64,000 bases of DNA from Calamus simplicifolius (lineage: Eukaryota > Streptophyta > Magnoliopsida > Arecales > Arecaceae). The notes below the pieces were generated by a model, which saw only the letters and a program-made list of their open reading frames with translations, was not told where the DNA came from and searched no databases. The translations under genes were made by a program, and so were the position numbers. Location of the stretch: the NCBI GenBank assembly GCA_900491605.1, contig UESW01004074.1, forward strand, positions 773,244 to 837,243, in the 5' to 3' direction. Below are positions 22,791 to 32,659 of the stretch, in pieces. Every line of letters starts with the position of its first letter. Position 1 is the first letter of the stretch.

Positions 22791-23621
22791 TCAATAGCCC
22801 TTCATTCCACAACGATAGCATGAGTTATCCACCAAATTTGTACTTAAGTTTCCTTTGTCTTTCTTAATTTTCTTTTCATTTTTTTTATTTTTCTCCCACT
22901 TCAAGTGGTGAGAAGGAGTTTTAACATAACCACCATGATAAACAAAACATCCTTGACCATGTCCGCGTCTACGACCACGTCCACTACCATGCCTTTGTTT
23001 ATAAAATTGATATGTAGTCTCATTCACTTCAGAAAATGGTACAGAGCCAGTTGGACGAGCTTCATAGTTTTTCATTAAAAGTTCATTATTTTGTTCAGCC
23101 ACAAAAAGATAGAAAATTAGTTCAGAATATTTCTTAAAGCTCTTTTCACGATATTGCTGCTGCAGGAGCAAATTAGAAGCATAAAAAGTGAAAAAGGTTT
23201 TTTCCAGCATATCCTCATCAGTGACTTTTTCTTTACATAATTTCAATTGGGAAGTAATTCTGAACATAGCTGAATTATATTCACTTACTGTCTTATAATC
23301 TTCTAGACGTAAGTGCATCCAGTCATAACGTGCCTTGAAGAGAATGACTATTTTTTTATGGTCATAATGCTCTTCTAGGCTATTCCAAAGGATAGGGGGA
23401 TCTTTTACTATTAGGTATTTAACTTTCAATCCCTCGTCAAGGTGGTGTCGCAGGAAGATCATTGTTTTTGCTTTGTCTTGGTTGGATGCCCCATTACCAT
23501 CTTTAATTGTATCACCAAGGGCATTAGCCTCAAGATGGATTTCAACATCAAGTATCCATGATAGATAATTTTTGCCCGTGATATTTAGTGCCATAAAATC
23601 AAGTTTTGTCAAATTTGCCAT
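22791..23621 (-). pseudogene. Copia C gag (UBN2-type) with a truncated zinc knuckle
   Basis: The likely start is ATG 23621-23619 (MANLTKLDFMALNITGKNY). An upstream in-frame extension to 23711 is open but looks like leader. The frame is open for about 277 residues: the Gag core (YLSWILDVEIHLEA, ARYDWMHLRLEDYKTVSEYN, LLQQQYREKSFKKYSELIF), an Arg/Gly-rich basic stretch (GSGRGRRRGHGQG) and the start of a CCHC knuckle, CYRCGMKG, where it stops. It is better preserved than the pol that follows. Between 22391 and 22790 I see only decayed gag-pol spacer. Confidence 0.82.
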
Positions 23622-23914
23622 AACAATACTATCAAAGCACACAAAGTAAATCAGTACACAACCTTTTATTAGAATAAAAATTATTTCAAATTTATCAAGG
23701 ACTAGAGACAATTATTATATATATATATATATGATATTTACTTCAATAAAAATTTCTTCAACAGATGTAAAATGATGAGTCGTGCTAAGAGTAACAATAG
23801 AACAAAGATACTAAAAAAAGAAAGTATTGGAATATGTTCTCTCTTATTTCATCTTTCTTATTTCTTCAGTATCTTATTTCATCAATTCTTCTCAAATATA
23901 ATTCTATGCCATCT

Positions 23915-23922
23915 ATTTATAG
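23915..23922 (-). promoter_or_regulatory. TATA box in the Copia C LTR-like region
   Basis: TATAAATA on the minus strand in the context CTATAAATAGATGG, about 290 bp upstream of the gag ATG. It is consistent with an LTR promoter. A (TA)n run at 23714-23732 lies in the leader. The LTR ends themselves could not be fixed. Confidence 0.5.
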
Positions 23923-24410
23923 ACAAATGGTAAAAGATGTTATAGGTAATATCAATAGACATAACTTTCCTTGGAATACCAATGGATACTATCTTTATAC
24001 TTGACATAACCTTCCTTAGAATACCAATGGACATCCATTTTATTAGCAATATTATAATAATATATTATTATAATAATTTTTTAACTTTTTTATTATGTGT
24101 TATAAATTTTACTTATATAAATTAAAAAATATGTACCTTGCTTATATAAATTTTACTTATGCTTTGCGCTTAGGTGAGTTTAAAGCTTTTAACAACACTG
24201 CTATTATTGTATAAACATTTTGAATTCCCTTTTATCTTATCTACCACTAAGTTTTGGGTGACAACGATAATATTATTTGGCTTTAAATACTACCTATTAC
24301 ATATTAACTGTTACCATAAGAGAAAGTAACTAAGCAATCATGTAAATTATTAGAGCGAATCTTTCCAAGCGATAAGAGTTTCCTTTTCTTTTTATCTTAC
24401 ATACTTGCCG

Positions 24411-24700
24411 GCCGTGCCACCCATGGCACGGCACGGCCTAGGCCCACATGGGTCATGCCAGGCATGGCCCCGCACTGCTACAGTACCGAGCCATACCGGC
24501 ATGGCCCAGTGAACCGTGTCGTGTTGAGCGCAAAAAATTTTTTCTATTGGCCCAGCGTGGCCCATGACGGGCCTGGGCCGGCCCGCCGTGCCGTGCCGGC
24601 ACGGCCCACCTGGCACGGCCCAGGTGGGCCTGAGCCATGCTGGCCCAGGTGGGCCATGCCTGGCATGGCCCACTTGGGCCTGGCCCGTGCACGGCTCAAA
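24411..24700. repeat. GC-rich hAT-type arm fragment (GGCACGGCCC / GGGCCATGCC repeats)
   Basis: It is made of overlapping inverted words such as GGCACGGCCC and GGGCCATGCC. It matches the left arm of the intronic hAT element: both have a CTACAGTAC-type stretch (24478, 43799), an AAAATTTT run and CCCATGACGGGCCTGG or close variants in the same order. No terminal inverted repeat or target duplication is visible here, so this is a truncated copy. Sequence at 24201-24410 is AT-rich with nothing recognised. Confidence 0.6.
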
Positions 24701-24739
24701 TAAAAAAAAATATGTAAAAAAATATTTTTTTTGATAAAT

Positions 24740-25045
24740 TAAAAATTATTAGGAATAAAGATCTCTCTCCGGAAACCCTAGGAAAAGCTCGCCGTCGCCC
24801 CATTACGTGGATCAGATGGAGGTAGAGGGATCGATTTCCCGAGAAACCCTAGTATTAGGCTTTTGGGGAACGAGGAAAAGAAGCCCTCCTCCACGGCGAG
24901 CTCTCGGCGTCTCTCCCCTCGCTCTCTTCGTGACTCACGCTCCCCCCCACTCTTTTAAAGTTTCCCAAATGGGACTACGAGCAGCCAAGCACCATCTAGA
25001 AGCGAAGCGGAAGGGCCGCGGCACTGTGCCCGTGAAACTGTCTTG
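24740..25045. other. Unassigned GC-balanced stretch between hAT arm and satellite
   Basis: It contains two AAACCCTA words and gene-like base composition, but I can identify no protein or element. It could be the internal (captured) part of the neighbouring hAT fragment. That is only a guess. Confidence 0.3.
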
Positions 25046-25048
25046 GTC

Positions 25049-26455
25049 TATTGGCTTCGATCGATCGCAACCATCAGATCGTCGCCGATTGGATCGATTG
25101 CAACGGTCCGAGATCGGTCGTCGCCGATCGAGATCGATCATGGCTTCGATCGATTGCAACCATCGGGTCGATGTCGATCGGATCGATTGGGACGGTCCGA
25201 GATCGGTCGTCGCCGACCGAGATCGATCATGGCTTCGATCAATCTCAACCATCGGGTCATCGCCGATCGAATCGATCGCGACGGTCCGAGATCGGTCATC
25301 GCCGACTGGGATCGATCATGGCTTCGATCGATCGCAACCGTCGGATCGTCGCGATCGATCGCAACGGTCCGAGATCGGTCATCGCTGACCGGGATCGATC
25401 ATGGCTTCAATCGATCGCAACCGTCAGATCATCGCCGATCGGATCGATCGCGACGGTCCGAGATCGATTGCCGCCGACCGGATCGATCATGGCTTCGATC
25501 GATCGAAACCGTCGGATCATCGCCGATCGGATCGATCGCGACGGTCCGAGATCGGTCGCCGCCGACCGGGATCGATCATGGCTTCGATCGATCGCAACCG
25601 TCGGATCATCGCCGATCTGATCGATCGCGACGGTCCGAGATCGGTCATCACCGACCGGGATCGATCATGGCTTCGATCGATTGCAACCATTGGATCGTCA
25701 CCGATCAGATCGATACGGTCCAAGATCGGTCATCGCCGACTGAGATCGATCATGGCTTCAATCGATCGCAACCGTCGGATTTTTGCCGATCGGATCAATC
25801 GTAATGGTCCGAGATCGGTCGTCGCCGATCGGATCGATCATGGCTTCGATCGATCGCAACCATCGGATCGTCATAGATCAGATTGATCACGAAGGTCCAA
25901 GATCGGTCATCGCCGACCGGGATCGATCATGGCTTCGATCGATCGCAACCGTGGATCGTCGCCGATCGGATCGATCGCGACGGTCCGAGATCGGTCGCCG
26001 CCGACCGGATCGACATAGCTTCGATCGATTGCAACCGTTGGATCGTCGCCGATAGGATCGATCGCGACGGTCCGAGATTGATATCGCCGACCGGGATCGA
26101 TCATGGCTTCGATCGATCGCAACCATTGGATCGTTGCCGATCGGATCAATCGCACGGTCCAAGATCAGTCGTCGCCGACCGGATTGATCATGGCTTCGAT
26201 CGATCGCAACCATCGGATCGTCGCTGATCGATCGATCGCGATGGTCCGAGATCGATCGCCGCCAACCGAGATCGATCATGGCTTCGATCGATCGCAACCG
26301 TCGGATCGTCGCCGATCGGATCGATCGCGATGATCCGAGATCGGTCATCGCCGACCGGGATCTATCATGGCTTCGATCGATCGCAACCATCGGATCATCG
26401 CCGATCCGATCGATCGCAACGGTCCAAGATCGATCGTCGCTGATCAGGATCGATC
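25049..26455. repeat. ~89-bp GATC/TCGA-rich tandem satellite, about 15-16 copies
   Basis: The ATGGCTTCGATC landmark recurs at 25140, 25229, 25318, 25401, 25489, 25578, 25667, 25752, 25840, 25929, 26015 (variant), 26103, 26190, 26278 and 26367. Periods are 83-89 bp, mode 89. The units are dense in palindromes (CGATCGATCG, GATCGATC) and nearly lack stop codons in any frame. They give long overlapping Arg/Asp/Ser/Ile open frames on both strands that are artefacts of the repeat. 89 is not a multiple of three, so the frames rotate from unit to unit. No coding function is inferred. Confidence 0.92.
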
Positions 26456-26459
26456 AGAA

Positions 26460-27350
26460 AAAATAATTTTTATCAATATAATTATCAAATAAAAATATTG
26501 CGATGCAAATCAGTGCGTCGCAAATTTTTGAACAAACTAAATTATGTTAAATAGCGACGCATTTATTGCATCATAATATTTTTTTAAAAAATAAATGTAA
26601 TAAAAAAATTAAAAATAAAACATTGCGATGCAACCATATGCATCACAATTATTTTTAGAAAAAAAGATAATTTTTATCAAATATAATTATCAAATAAAAA
26701 TATTGCGACGCAACTTGTTGCGTCGCAACTTTTTAAAAAATAAATTACGTTAAATAGCGACTCATTAGCGACGCAATAAACTAGACAAGTTAAAAAAAAT
26801 AATTTTTAATTTTGCGACGCAGTATTGCGTCGCAATTTTTTTAAAAAAATAAATGTTATAAAAAATATTAAAAATAAAACATTGCGACGCAACATATGCG
26901 TCGCAATTATTTTAAAAAAATAATTTTTATCAAATATAATTATCAAATAAAATATTGCGACACAAATCAGTGCGTCGCAATGTTTTAAAAAATAAATTAT
27001 TAAATAGCGACGCAATAAACTAAAAATTTAAAAAAATAATTTTAATTTGCGACGCAGTATTGCGTCGCAATATTTTTTTAAAAAATAAATGTTATAAAAA
27101 AATTAAAAATAAAACATTGCGATGCAAACCTGATGCATTCGCAATTATTTTCAGGAAATTTTTTTTATGAATATTAATTATGAAATAAAAATATTGCGAC
27201 GCATTAGCAACGCATTTTCCCAAAAATAAAAAAAAATTTCCCGCCGATCATTGCGCCAAATTAGCGACTCATTAGCGACGCATAATTGCGTCGCTAATCC
27301 AAAATAAATTATAAAAAAATAGCGAGGGATTAGCGACGCAAAATTGCATC
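26460..27350. repeat. Left subterminal repeats of the CACTA element
   Basis: About four copies of an AT-rich 200-260-bp unit begin with ATAATTTTTATCA-type sequence (near 26465, 26667, 26927, 27160). They carry inverted pairs such as TTGCGACGCA...TGCGTCGCAA and TAGCGACGCA. Such repeats bind TNPA-type protein in characterised CACTA elements. That role is inferred here. Confidence 0.8.
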
Positions 27351-27917
27351 GCTAAGCCCTAATATATAACCTCAGTCGCGCTCGGTCTCTTCTTCTTTTT
27401 CTTCTAACCCTACTCCTCCGCCGCCATCCCCTCCTTCGGCTCCCCCAGCCCTCTCCCCCGGTGCTAGGAACCATCGGCGGCAGCCCCCCCCGGCGATGTC
27501 CCCTATCTACCGAGGTAAGCCCCCATCCCCCCTCCCCGACCCCACCCCCCCCCCCCGCCCTCTCGTTTCCCTGAGGCCATGACCATGGCAGCAGGTGTGG
27601 CCGTCGTCTTAGGCCACGGCCGCGGCCGTGGCCGGCGATGGCCTGGCCACGCGGCCATGGTGGCGGCCAGGCCACCGCTTAAAAAAAAAATTGTCGGGGT
27701 GGGGTTTTTCCCCCACCCCTGAGGCGCCGGTCACAGCGGCGGCCGTGGTCGGTGGCCTGGCCACCGTGGCCAGGCCACCGTTTAAAAAATGTCTGGTGGG
27801 ATTTTTCCCCCCACCCCTGAGGCGCCGGCCACGGTGGCGGTCATGGCCGGCAGTGGCCTGGCCATGGCCAGGCCACCGTATTTAAAAAAAAAAATTTGGG
27901 TGGGTTTTTGCCCCCTT
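27340..27917 (+). other. CACTA leader region with GC-rich ~100-bp minisatellite, running into the assembly gap
   Basis: After the last subterminal repeat there is a TATA-like CTAATATATAACC near 27358, then pyrimidine-rich leader (27385-27440). A unit beginning GCCAGGCCACCG starts at 27666, 27769 and 27867 (periods 103 and 98) and includes CCCCACCCCTGAGGCGCCGG. Apparent open frames here are low-complexity Pro/Gly/Arg. I do not call a gene. Confidence 0.6.
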
Positions 27918-28615
27918 NNNNNNNNNNNNNNNNNNNNNNNNNNNNNNNNNNNNNNNNNNNNNNNNNNNNNNNNNNNNNNNNNNNNNNNNNNNNNNNNNNN
28001 NNNNNNNNNNNNNNNNNNNNNNNNNNNNNNNNNNNNNNNNNNNNNNNNNNNNNNNNNNNNNNNNNNNNNNNNNNNNNNNNNNNNNNNNNNNNNNNNNNNN
28101 NNNNNNNNNNNNNNNNNNNNNNNNNNNNNNNNNNNNNNNNNNNNNNNNNNNNNNNNNNNNNNNNNNNNNNNNNNNNNNNNNNNNNNNNNNNNNNNNNNNN
28201 NNNNNNNNNNNNNNNNNNNNNNNNNNNNNNNNNNNNNNNNNNNNNNNNNNNNNNNNNNNNNNNNNNNNNNNNNNNNNNNNNNNNNNNNNNNNNNNNNNNN
28301 NNNNNNNNNNNNNNNNNNNNNNNNNNNNNNNNNNNNNNNNNNNNNNNNNNNNNNNNNNNNNNNNNNNNNNNNNNNNNNNNNNNNNNNNNNNNNNNNNNNN
28401 NNNNNNNNNNNNNNNNNNNNNNNNNNNNNNNNNNNNNNNNNNNNNNNNNNNNNNNNNNNNNNNNNNNNNNNNNNNNNNNNNNNNNNNNNNNNNNNNNNNN
28501 NNNNNNNNNNNNNNNNNNNNNNNNNNNNNNNNNNNNNNNNNNNNNNNNNNNNNNNNNNNNNNNNNNNNNNNNNNNNNNNNNNNNNNNNNNNNNNNNNNNN
28601 NNNNNNNNNNNNNNN
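27918..28615. other. Assembly gap (698 N)
   Basis: A run of N directly follows the GC-rich minisatellite, so the true length of that array is unknown. Frames drawn across it are not real. The sequence after it (28616-29280) is AT-rich with no gene recognised. Confidence 0.99.
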
Positions 28616-29282
28616 TTTAGAAATAGTAACATCATATTCAATGATTTAGATTATTAATGATCATCATTATTTAATTTAAAAAAATATTATTATCCAACAA
28701 CTCAATTTCTTAAATTAAAAGCAAGCCTAACACTAGAATTGTTACTCATGATACAATTAGGGTTTCATTTAGGCTAGATCACGTGATTTAATTCCGTTTC
28801 TACTCTAATAGGATATTAATCATAATTTTTATATTATAATCACAGTCAAGATTTTATGCATTAGGTTAGGCCTAGATTAGATTGGCAGCTGGTAGCCTAA
28901 TCATGACTATTATTAGGAGTTGTGCCTTTCATTTTAATGACTATTTCTCACATGTGGCTTTAGAGAATTGGCATGATACATCATATTGGTTCAATAAGCT
29001 GCCAAGCCTATTTATTTCTTTATAGCTATTTATGCAATAATATTTGTGCATTTGTAGTTATTTACAATTGTTATGTCTTGATTATTTACATTCTGCTTCA
29101 AATTGAATGATGCATTAAATTATGTAATGCTAGAATGAAAGTCTTGTGTAGTTTTATTTAATTTTCAGCAACAAATTAGTAGTTTCAATGATTTATTTTT
29201 TAGTCTTCACAAACATTTATATTTAACATAATAATCTTAAGAAGTCGTAGCCTACGACATTTCTATGAAATAGAATTTCATC

Positions 29283-29760
29283 ATGAGAGCTGCTTTGATG
29301 TGGACAATAAGTGACTTTCTGGCATATGCAATGTTGTCTGGTTGGAGCACTGCTGGACGTCTGGCATGCGCTCATTGTATGTATGATTCGGATGCATTTA
29401 CATTGCAGAAGAGTTGTAAGCAGTCATGATTTGATAATCATAGGAAGTTCTTGCCCCCAAATCATCTTTACAGGCGTAACTTGATCGCCTTCCGGAAGAA
29501 CAAAGCAGTCACAAAATTTGCCGAACCGGTTAGGTCCGGCACGGATATATTTGATACTATAGAGCATTTGGGGTTGAGGTATGCTTGGGAACCAGATGCA
29601 GATAGAATAAATGGCCGTATATGTAAAGAACATAATTGGAAGAAGCAGAGTATATTTTGGGATTTGCCTTATTGGAGCACAAATCTCATCCGGCACAACT
29701 TGGATGTTATGCATATCAAGAAAATTTCTTCGATAACATATTTAACACGGTGCTAAATAT
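29283..29760 (+). pseudogene. CACTA TNPD-type transposase (transposase_21) remnant
   Basis: Conserved pieces in order are MRAALMWTISDFLAYAMLSG, GRLACAHCMYDSDAFTL, FLPPNHLYRRN, then NWKKQSIFWDLPYWSTNLIR and HNLDVMHIKK. These are the recognisable blocks of the plant CACTA transposase_21 domain. A stop at 29427-29429 sits where the family has a tryptophan. A one-base loss near 29722 shifts the frame just after the HNLDVMHI block. The long region that normally follows is missing: 12 bases later the sequence is already in the C-terminal domain. Intact proteins cut and join element ends. This one cannot. Confidence 0.85.
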
Positions 29761-30258
29761 CCCAGTTGGCCTATGAAACGAACCGTATTGTTTCGTTGCG
29801 ATTGGTTCGATCCGACAGTTTCTATGGGCAAAAGGGTTCATAACGACTACAATTTAGTTGAAGTGAACCATCGACGAAGATTGCAAAAATATGAACCATT
29901 CATCCTTGCATCCCAAGCTCAGCAAGTGTTTTATTGCAGATATCCAAGTTTGCGCAACGACAAGCGAGATTGGTGGGCTGTTTCTAAAATCATCCCACGC
30001 TCAACAATCATATTAGATGAGAGTTCATCAAGTCAATCAGCCGAGTGCCCTGCATTTCAAGAGGATGAGATGGAAATGCATGCAATTGAGGACGACACAA
30101 GGGCTCCTGAAACATCACTTAGAGATCCAAATGGTGATGTCCAAGAAATAGCGGATGCAAATGTTCGGTTTCCTTCCGATGATAATGAAACTGAATCGCA
30201 GTCCGATACGGCATCGGATGTTGAACCAAGATTTAATGAAACAAATGAAACCGACTAA
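29761..30258 (+). pseudogene. CACTA TNPD C-terminal part (DUF4216-like) after an internal deletion
   Basis: From about 29773 the frame is open for ~161 residues. The first ~70 residues (VLFRCDWFDP, LVEVNHRRRLQKYEPFILA, QVFYCRYPSLRN, DWWAV) match the DUF4216 region at the end of plant CACTA transposases. The rest is an acidic Asp/Glu/Ser tail typical of the same proteins. It has its own ATG at 29773 by chance of the deletion junction. The block between the two parts, usually several hundred residues, is absent. Confidence 0.8.
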
Positions 30259-30361
30259 ACATAGAGGTTTTTTTAAATTCAATTTATTTTTATAAATATT
30301 ATATTTTTATATATTCAATTATTAATCATAATTACATTCATGAATCTTTAGTATTTTCAGT

Positions 30362-31840
30362 ATGATGGGCCGCGGTAGATCTACCGACGACGGACGGAGT
30401 GAGCAGGAACGTAGCCCTGCAGCATCTGATCACATGAGCTTTGGAGATGGAGAGTTTCGATCTCCATACATCGCACAACCTCCGATCTCTCCAGCAGTCG
30501 GCGGTGATCCTGCATTGCTATTATCATCCAGTCGATCGGCACAGACCTCCGAGAGTTCTTCCACCGTCGGCCGCACCGTACTTTGAATACTAATTAAAAA
30601 TATATGTTTATGTTTTTAAGTCAATGACTTATAAACATGCATTTTTTTAACAGATTTATTGAGCAGCATCATGTATCAAGCCACATCAGCTCCATATTTC
30701 ATAGGCGTGCGGATCCCAGTGGCTACGATTGGTGCCATGTATCTGCAGCCACGAGGGAGTTTTATTTTTCAGAGTTTCAGATAAACTTATTAAATACAAT
30801 TTATCACTGATATAAAATTTCTTAATCTTAATAAATTCTAAAACTAACTGTTTATTTTAATGCAGAAAAAGTTTACGTGGGACCTTGCCAGCCATGATGC
30901 CATTAGGGCAGCATGGGAAGGTCTTACGGGACACCGATACTCCGACATGCTTCATCATTGGAGGTCATCGGGTCACCGTCCTGCGCATGTGCCAGAGGGT
31001 ATTTGGCACGAGTGGCAGCAGGTCTGGTAGTCTGATGGCTGGCGCAGGAGGTCCGCATCAGCCAGCACGAACTGCCGATCCGAGAGGGGCGGTCCTGGCA
31101 CGGGTCTCTCCCGCCACACTTCGGGCTCCATTTCGATTCAGGAGCACAGATGCTGTATGGTAAAAAACATAAATAATTTAATTACTAATTTAGTTATTTA
31201 CAAATACTTACTTTAATATCAATTTTCTGTTGTTATAGTCTAAGCAGGAGGGCGGAGATCCTGGTGAGTTTCGTCTATTCAGGGCGACACACACCAGGAG
31301 GGACGGTTCCTGGGTCGATACACGATCACGGAAGGTTGCGGTAAGAAATTAGCTTTATGTTGTATCTGTTTAATTTCTAAAATTTTATTTAGAGAAATTT
31401 ATTGATTCATTTATTGTTGATTTTATAATTCAAAGACACGAGTCGAGGAGCTTCACTCCCAGGCATCGCAGGTTGACTCCACTGATGGAGGGATGCCCGT
31501 CGAACTCTCAGCAGAGGAGAGTCGACGTGTGTTTTTGGAGGCTGTTGGTGCCCAGCCTCGAGACCGCAGGGTCTATGGTCTGGGCACTAGAGCTTCTGCA
31601 TATTTTCCCCATCAGGCCTCCAGCTCGCGATATTCTGGCGATATTCCTGCCGAGCGTTTAGACGACATTCGAAGATCTATCACGGAGGAGGTTCGTCAGG
31701 ACGTTCGGTAGGAGGTTCGACAGGAGGTTGAGCATGAGTTCGAGCAGTGTACGGGAGGCCTTCAGCAGGAGCTTGCAGACGTGCGAGAGCAGATGCGTCA
31801 GTTACAGGATATGGTTAGCCGCATGTCGCAGGGTTTCTAG
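30362..31840 (+). pseudogene. CACTA second gene, TNPA-like (transposase_24), five exons with premature stops
   Basis: The exon structure read from family conservation and splice sites is 30362-30577, 30654-30779, 30866-31160, ~31240-31340 and ~31437-31840. Conserved words are REFYFSEFQ, KKFTWDLASHDAIRAAW, YSDMLHHWRSSG, EGGDPGEFRLFRATHTRRDG and, at the end, a coiled coil (EVRQEVEHEFEQ, LADVREQMRQLQDMVSRM). Stops at 31028-31030 (in exon 3) and 31709-31711 (in exon 5) break the frame. The donor after exon 2 reads AT instead of GT. TNPA-type proteins bind subterminal repeats and help excision. This copy is defective. Confidence 0.78.
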
Positions 31841-32054
31841 CCTCCACATGATCGTGCCGATTCTTGATGCATTTTTTTCTTTACTTTTTATATTTTGTAC
31901 ATGAAAACTTTAAAATTTTAATATATTAATTATTTTTAAAAATTAAATGATGAATGTTTGGATCAATATGAGTTATGAATGTTTCGATCAATATTTAAAT
32001 GTAATGAAATTGTATAACCATTTTTAATTTTTAATATTTTATTTTTTTAAAAAA

Positions 32055-32650
32055 AATTAATTAGCGACGCATTAGCGATTGAAATTGCATCGTTAATATT
32101 TTCAAATATTATATTAAATATTGCGATGCAATGACCTGGCATCGTAATATTTAAAAAAAAATTAATTAGTGACGCATTAGCGACTCAAATTGCATCGCTA
32201 ATATATCTAAAATATTATTATTAAATATTACGACGCAATGACCTGGCATCGTAATATTTTTAAAAAAAATTAATTAGCGATGCATTAGCGACTCAAATTG
32301 CGTCGCTAATATATCTAAAATATTATTATTAAATATTACGATGCAACTAAATGCGTCGCAATATTGTGATGCAATTGAATGCGTCGCAATATTTAATAAT
32401 ATTAAATATTAAAAATTAGTTTTAAAATTAGCGACGCATTTAGGATGCATCGCAACGCATTTAGTTGCGTCGCAATATATTGCGACGCATTTAGTGCGTC
32501 ACAGAGAGTCACTGTTAAGCGACGCAATTATGACAAATTGATATTGCGACGATCATCGTAGCGACACCGTCATTGCGTCGCTAATGCGTCGCAATAGCAT
32601 GTTTAGCGATGCATTAGCGACGCATTTGGGCGTCGCTATATTTTTGTTCT
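32055..32650. repeat. Right subterminal repeats of the CACTA element
   Basis: It has three ~110-bp units of the form TTAGCGACGCATTAGCGACTCAA...TGCGTCGCTAATAT (near 32061, 32161, 32270), then a denser run of GCGACGCA and its inverse to 32640. The words are the same as in the left array, which ties both to one element. 31841-32054 is an AT-rich 3' region with no gene. Confidence 0.82.
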
Positions 32651-32659
32651 CCTGTAGTG
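32638..32659 (-). repeat. Right terminal inverted repeat of the CACTA element
   Basis: Read on the minus strand it begins CACTACAGGAGAAC and runs into the subterminal repeats. The plus-strand end is CCTGTAGTG at 32651-32659, followed by the flank taa. Confidence 0.85.

Larger units (their letters stand above)
21402..24200 (-). mobile_element. Copia retrotransposon C remnant (minus strand), host of the Angela insertion
   Basis: Reading right to left there is an LTR-like promoter region, gag, protease remnants, the GAG-pre-integrase domain and the integrase core. Integrase is cut off at 21402, where the Angela 3' LTR ends. The rest of pol must lie left of the window beyond the nested elements. 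I could not find its primer site or a TG...CA LTR end, so the right limit of about 24200 is approximate. Lineage is undetermined within Ty1/copia. Many stops and shifts show it is older than the elements nested in it. Confidence 0.8.
26460..32659 (+). mobile_element. CACTA (En/Spm) DNA transposon, decayed; right terminus present, left terminus not found
   Basis: The right end reads CCTGTAGTG at 32651-32659, the inverse of the CACTACAGGAGAAC terminus. Subterminal arrays of GCGACGCA / TGCGTCGC occur on both sides (26460-27350 and 32055-32650). Between them lie a transposase_21-type TNPD remnant with a DUF4216 tail and a transposase_24-type second gene, all on the plus strand. The three bases after the right end (taa) fit a 3-bp target duplication in a LINE. 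No matching CACTA end exists left of 26460, where the satellite abuts. Frameshifts, premature stops and a large transposase deletion make it non-autonomous. Confidence 0.85.

Noticed and set aside
24392..24703. Open frames rich in Gly/His/Pro/Arg in the GC-rich block
   Set aside because: They are produced by the inverted GGCACGGCCC words of a hAT arm on both strands, and there is no protein family.
24411..25045. A complete hAT element at 24.4-25.0 kb
   Set aside because: No terminal inverted repeat and no 8-bp duplication could be found, only one arm.
24807..26466. Many long overlapping open frames on both strands encoding Arg/Asp/Ser-rich repeats
   Set aside because: They are all frames of one 89-bp satellite that lacks stop codons. 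Frames rotate with each unit and no frame is preferred.
27352..27675. Possible minus-strand Arg/Gly-rich gene
   Set aside because: Low-complexity translation of CACTA leader and minisatellite. The plausible transcription here is on the plus strand.
27789..28657. Long frames spanning the N gap
   Set aside because: They consist of unknown bases flanked by low-complexity GC sequence, so they are artefacts.
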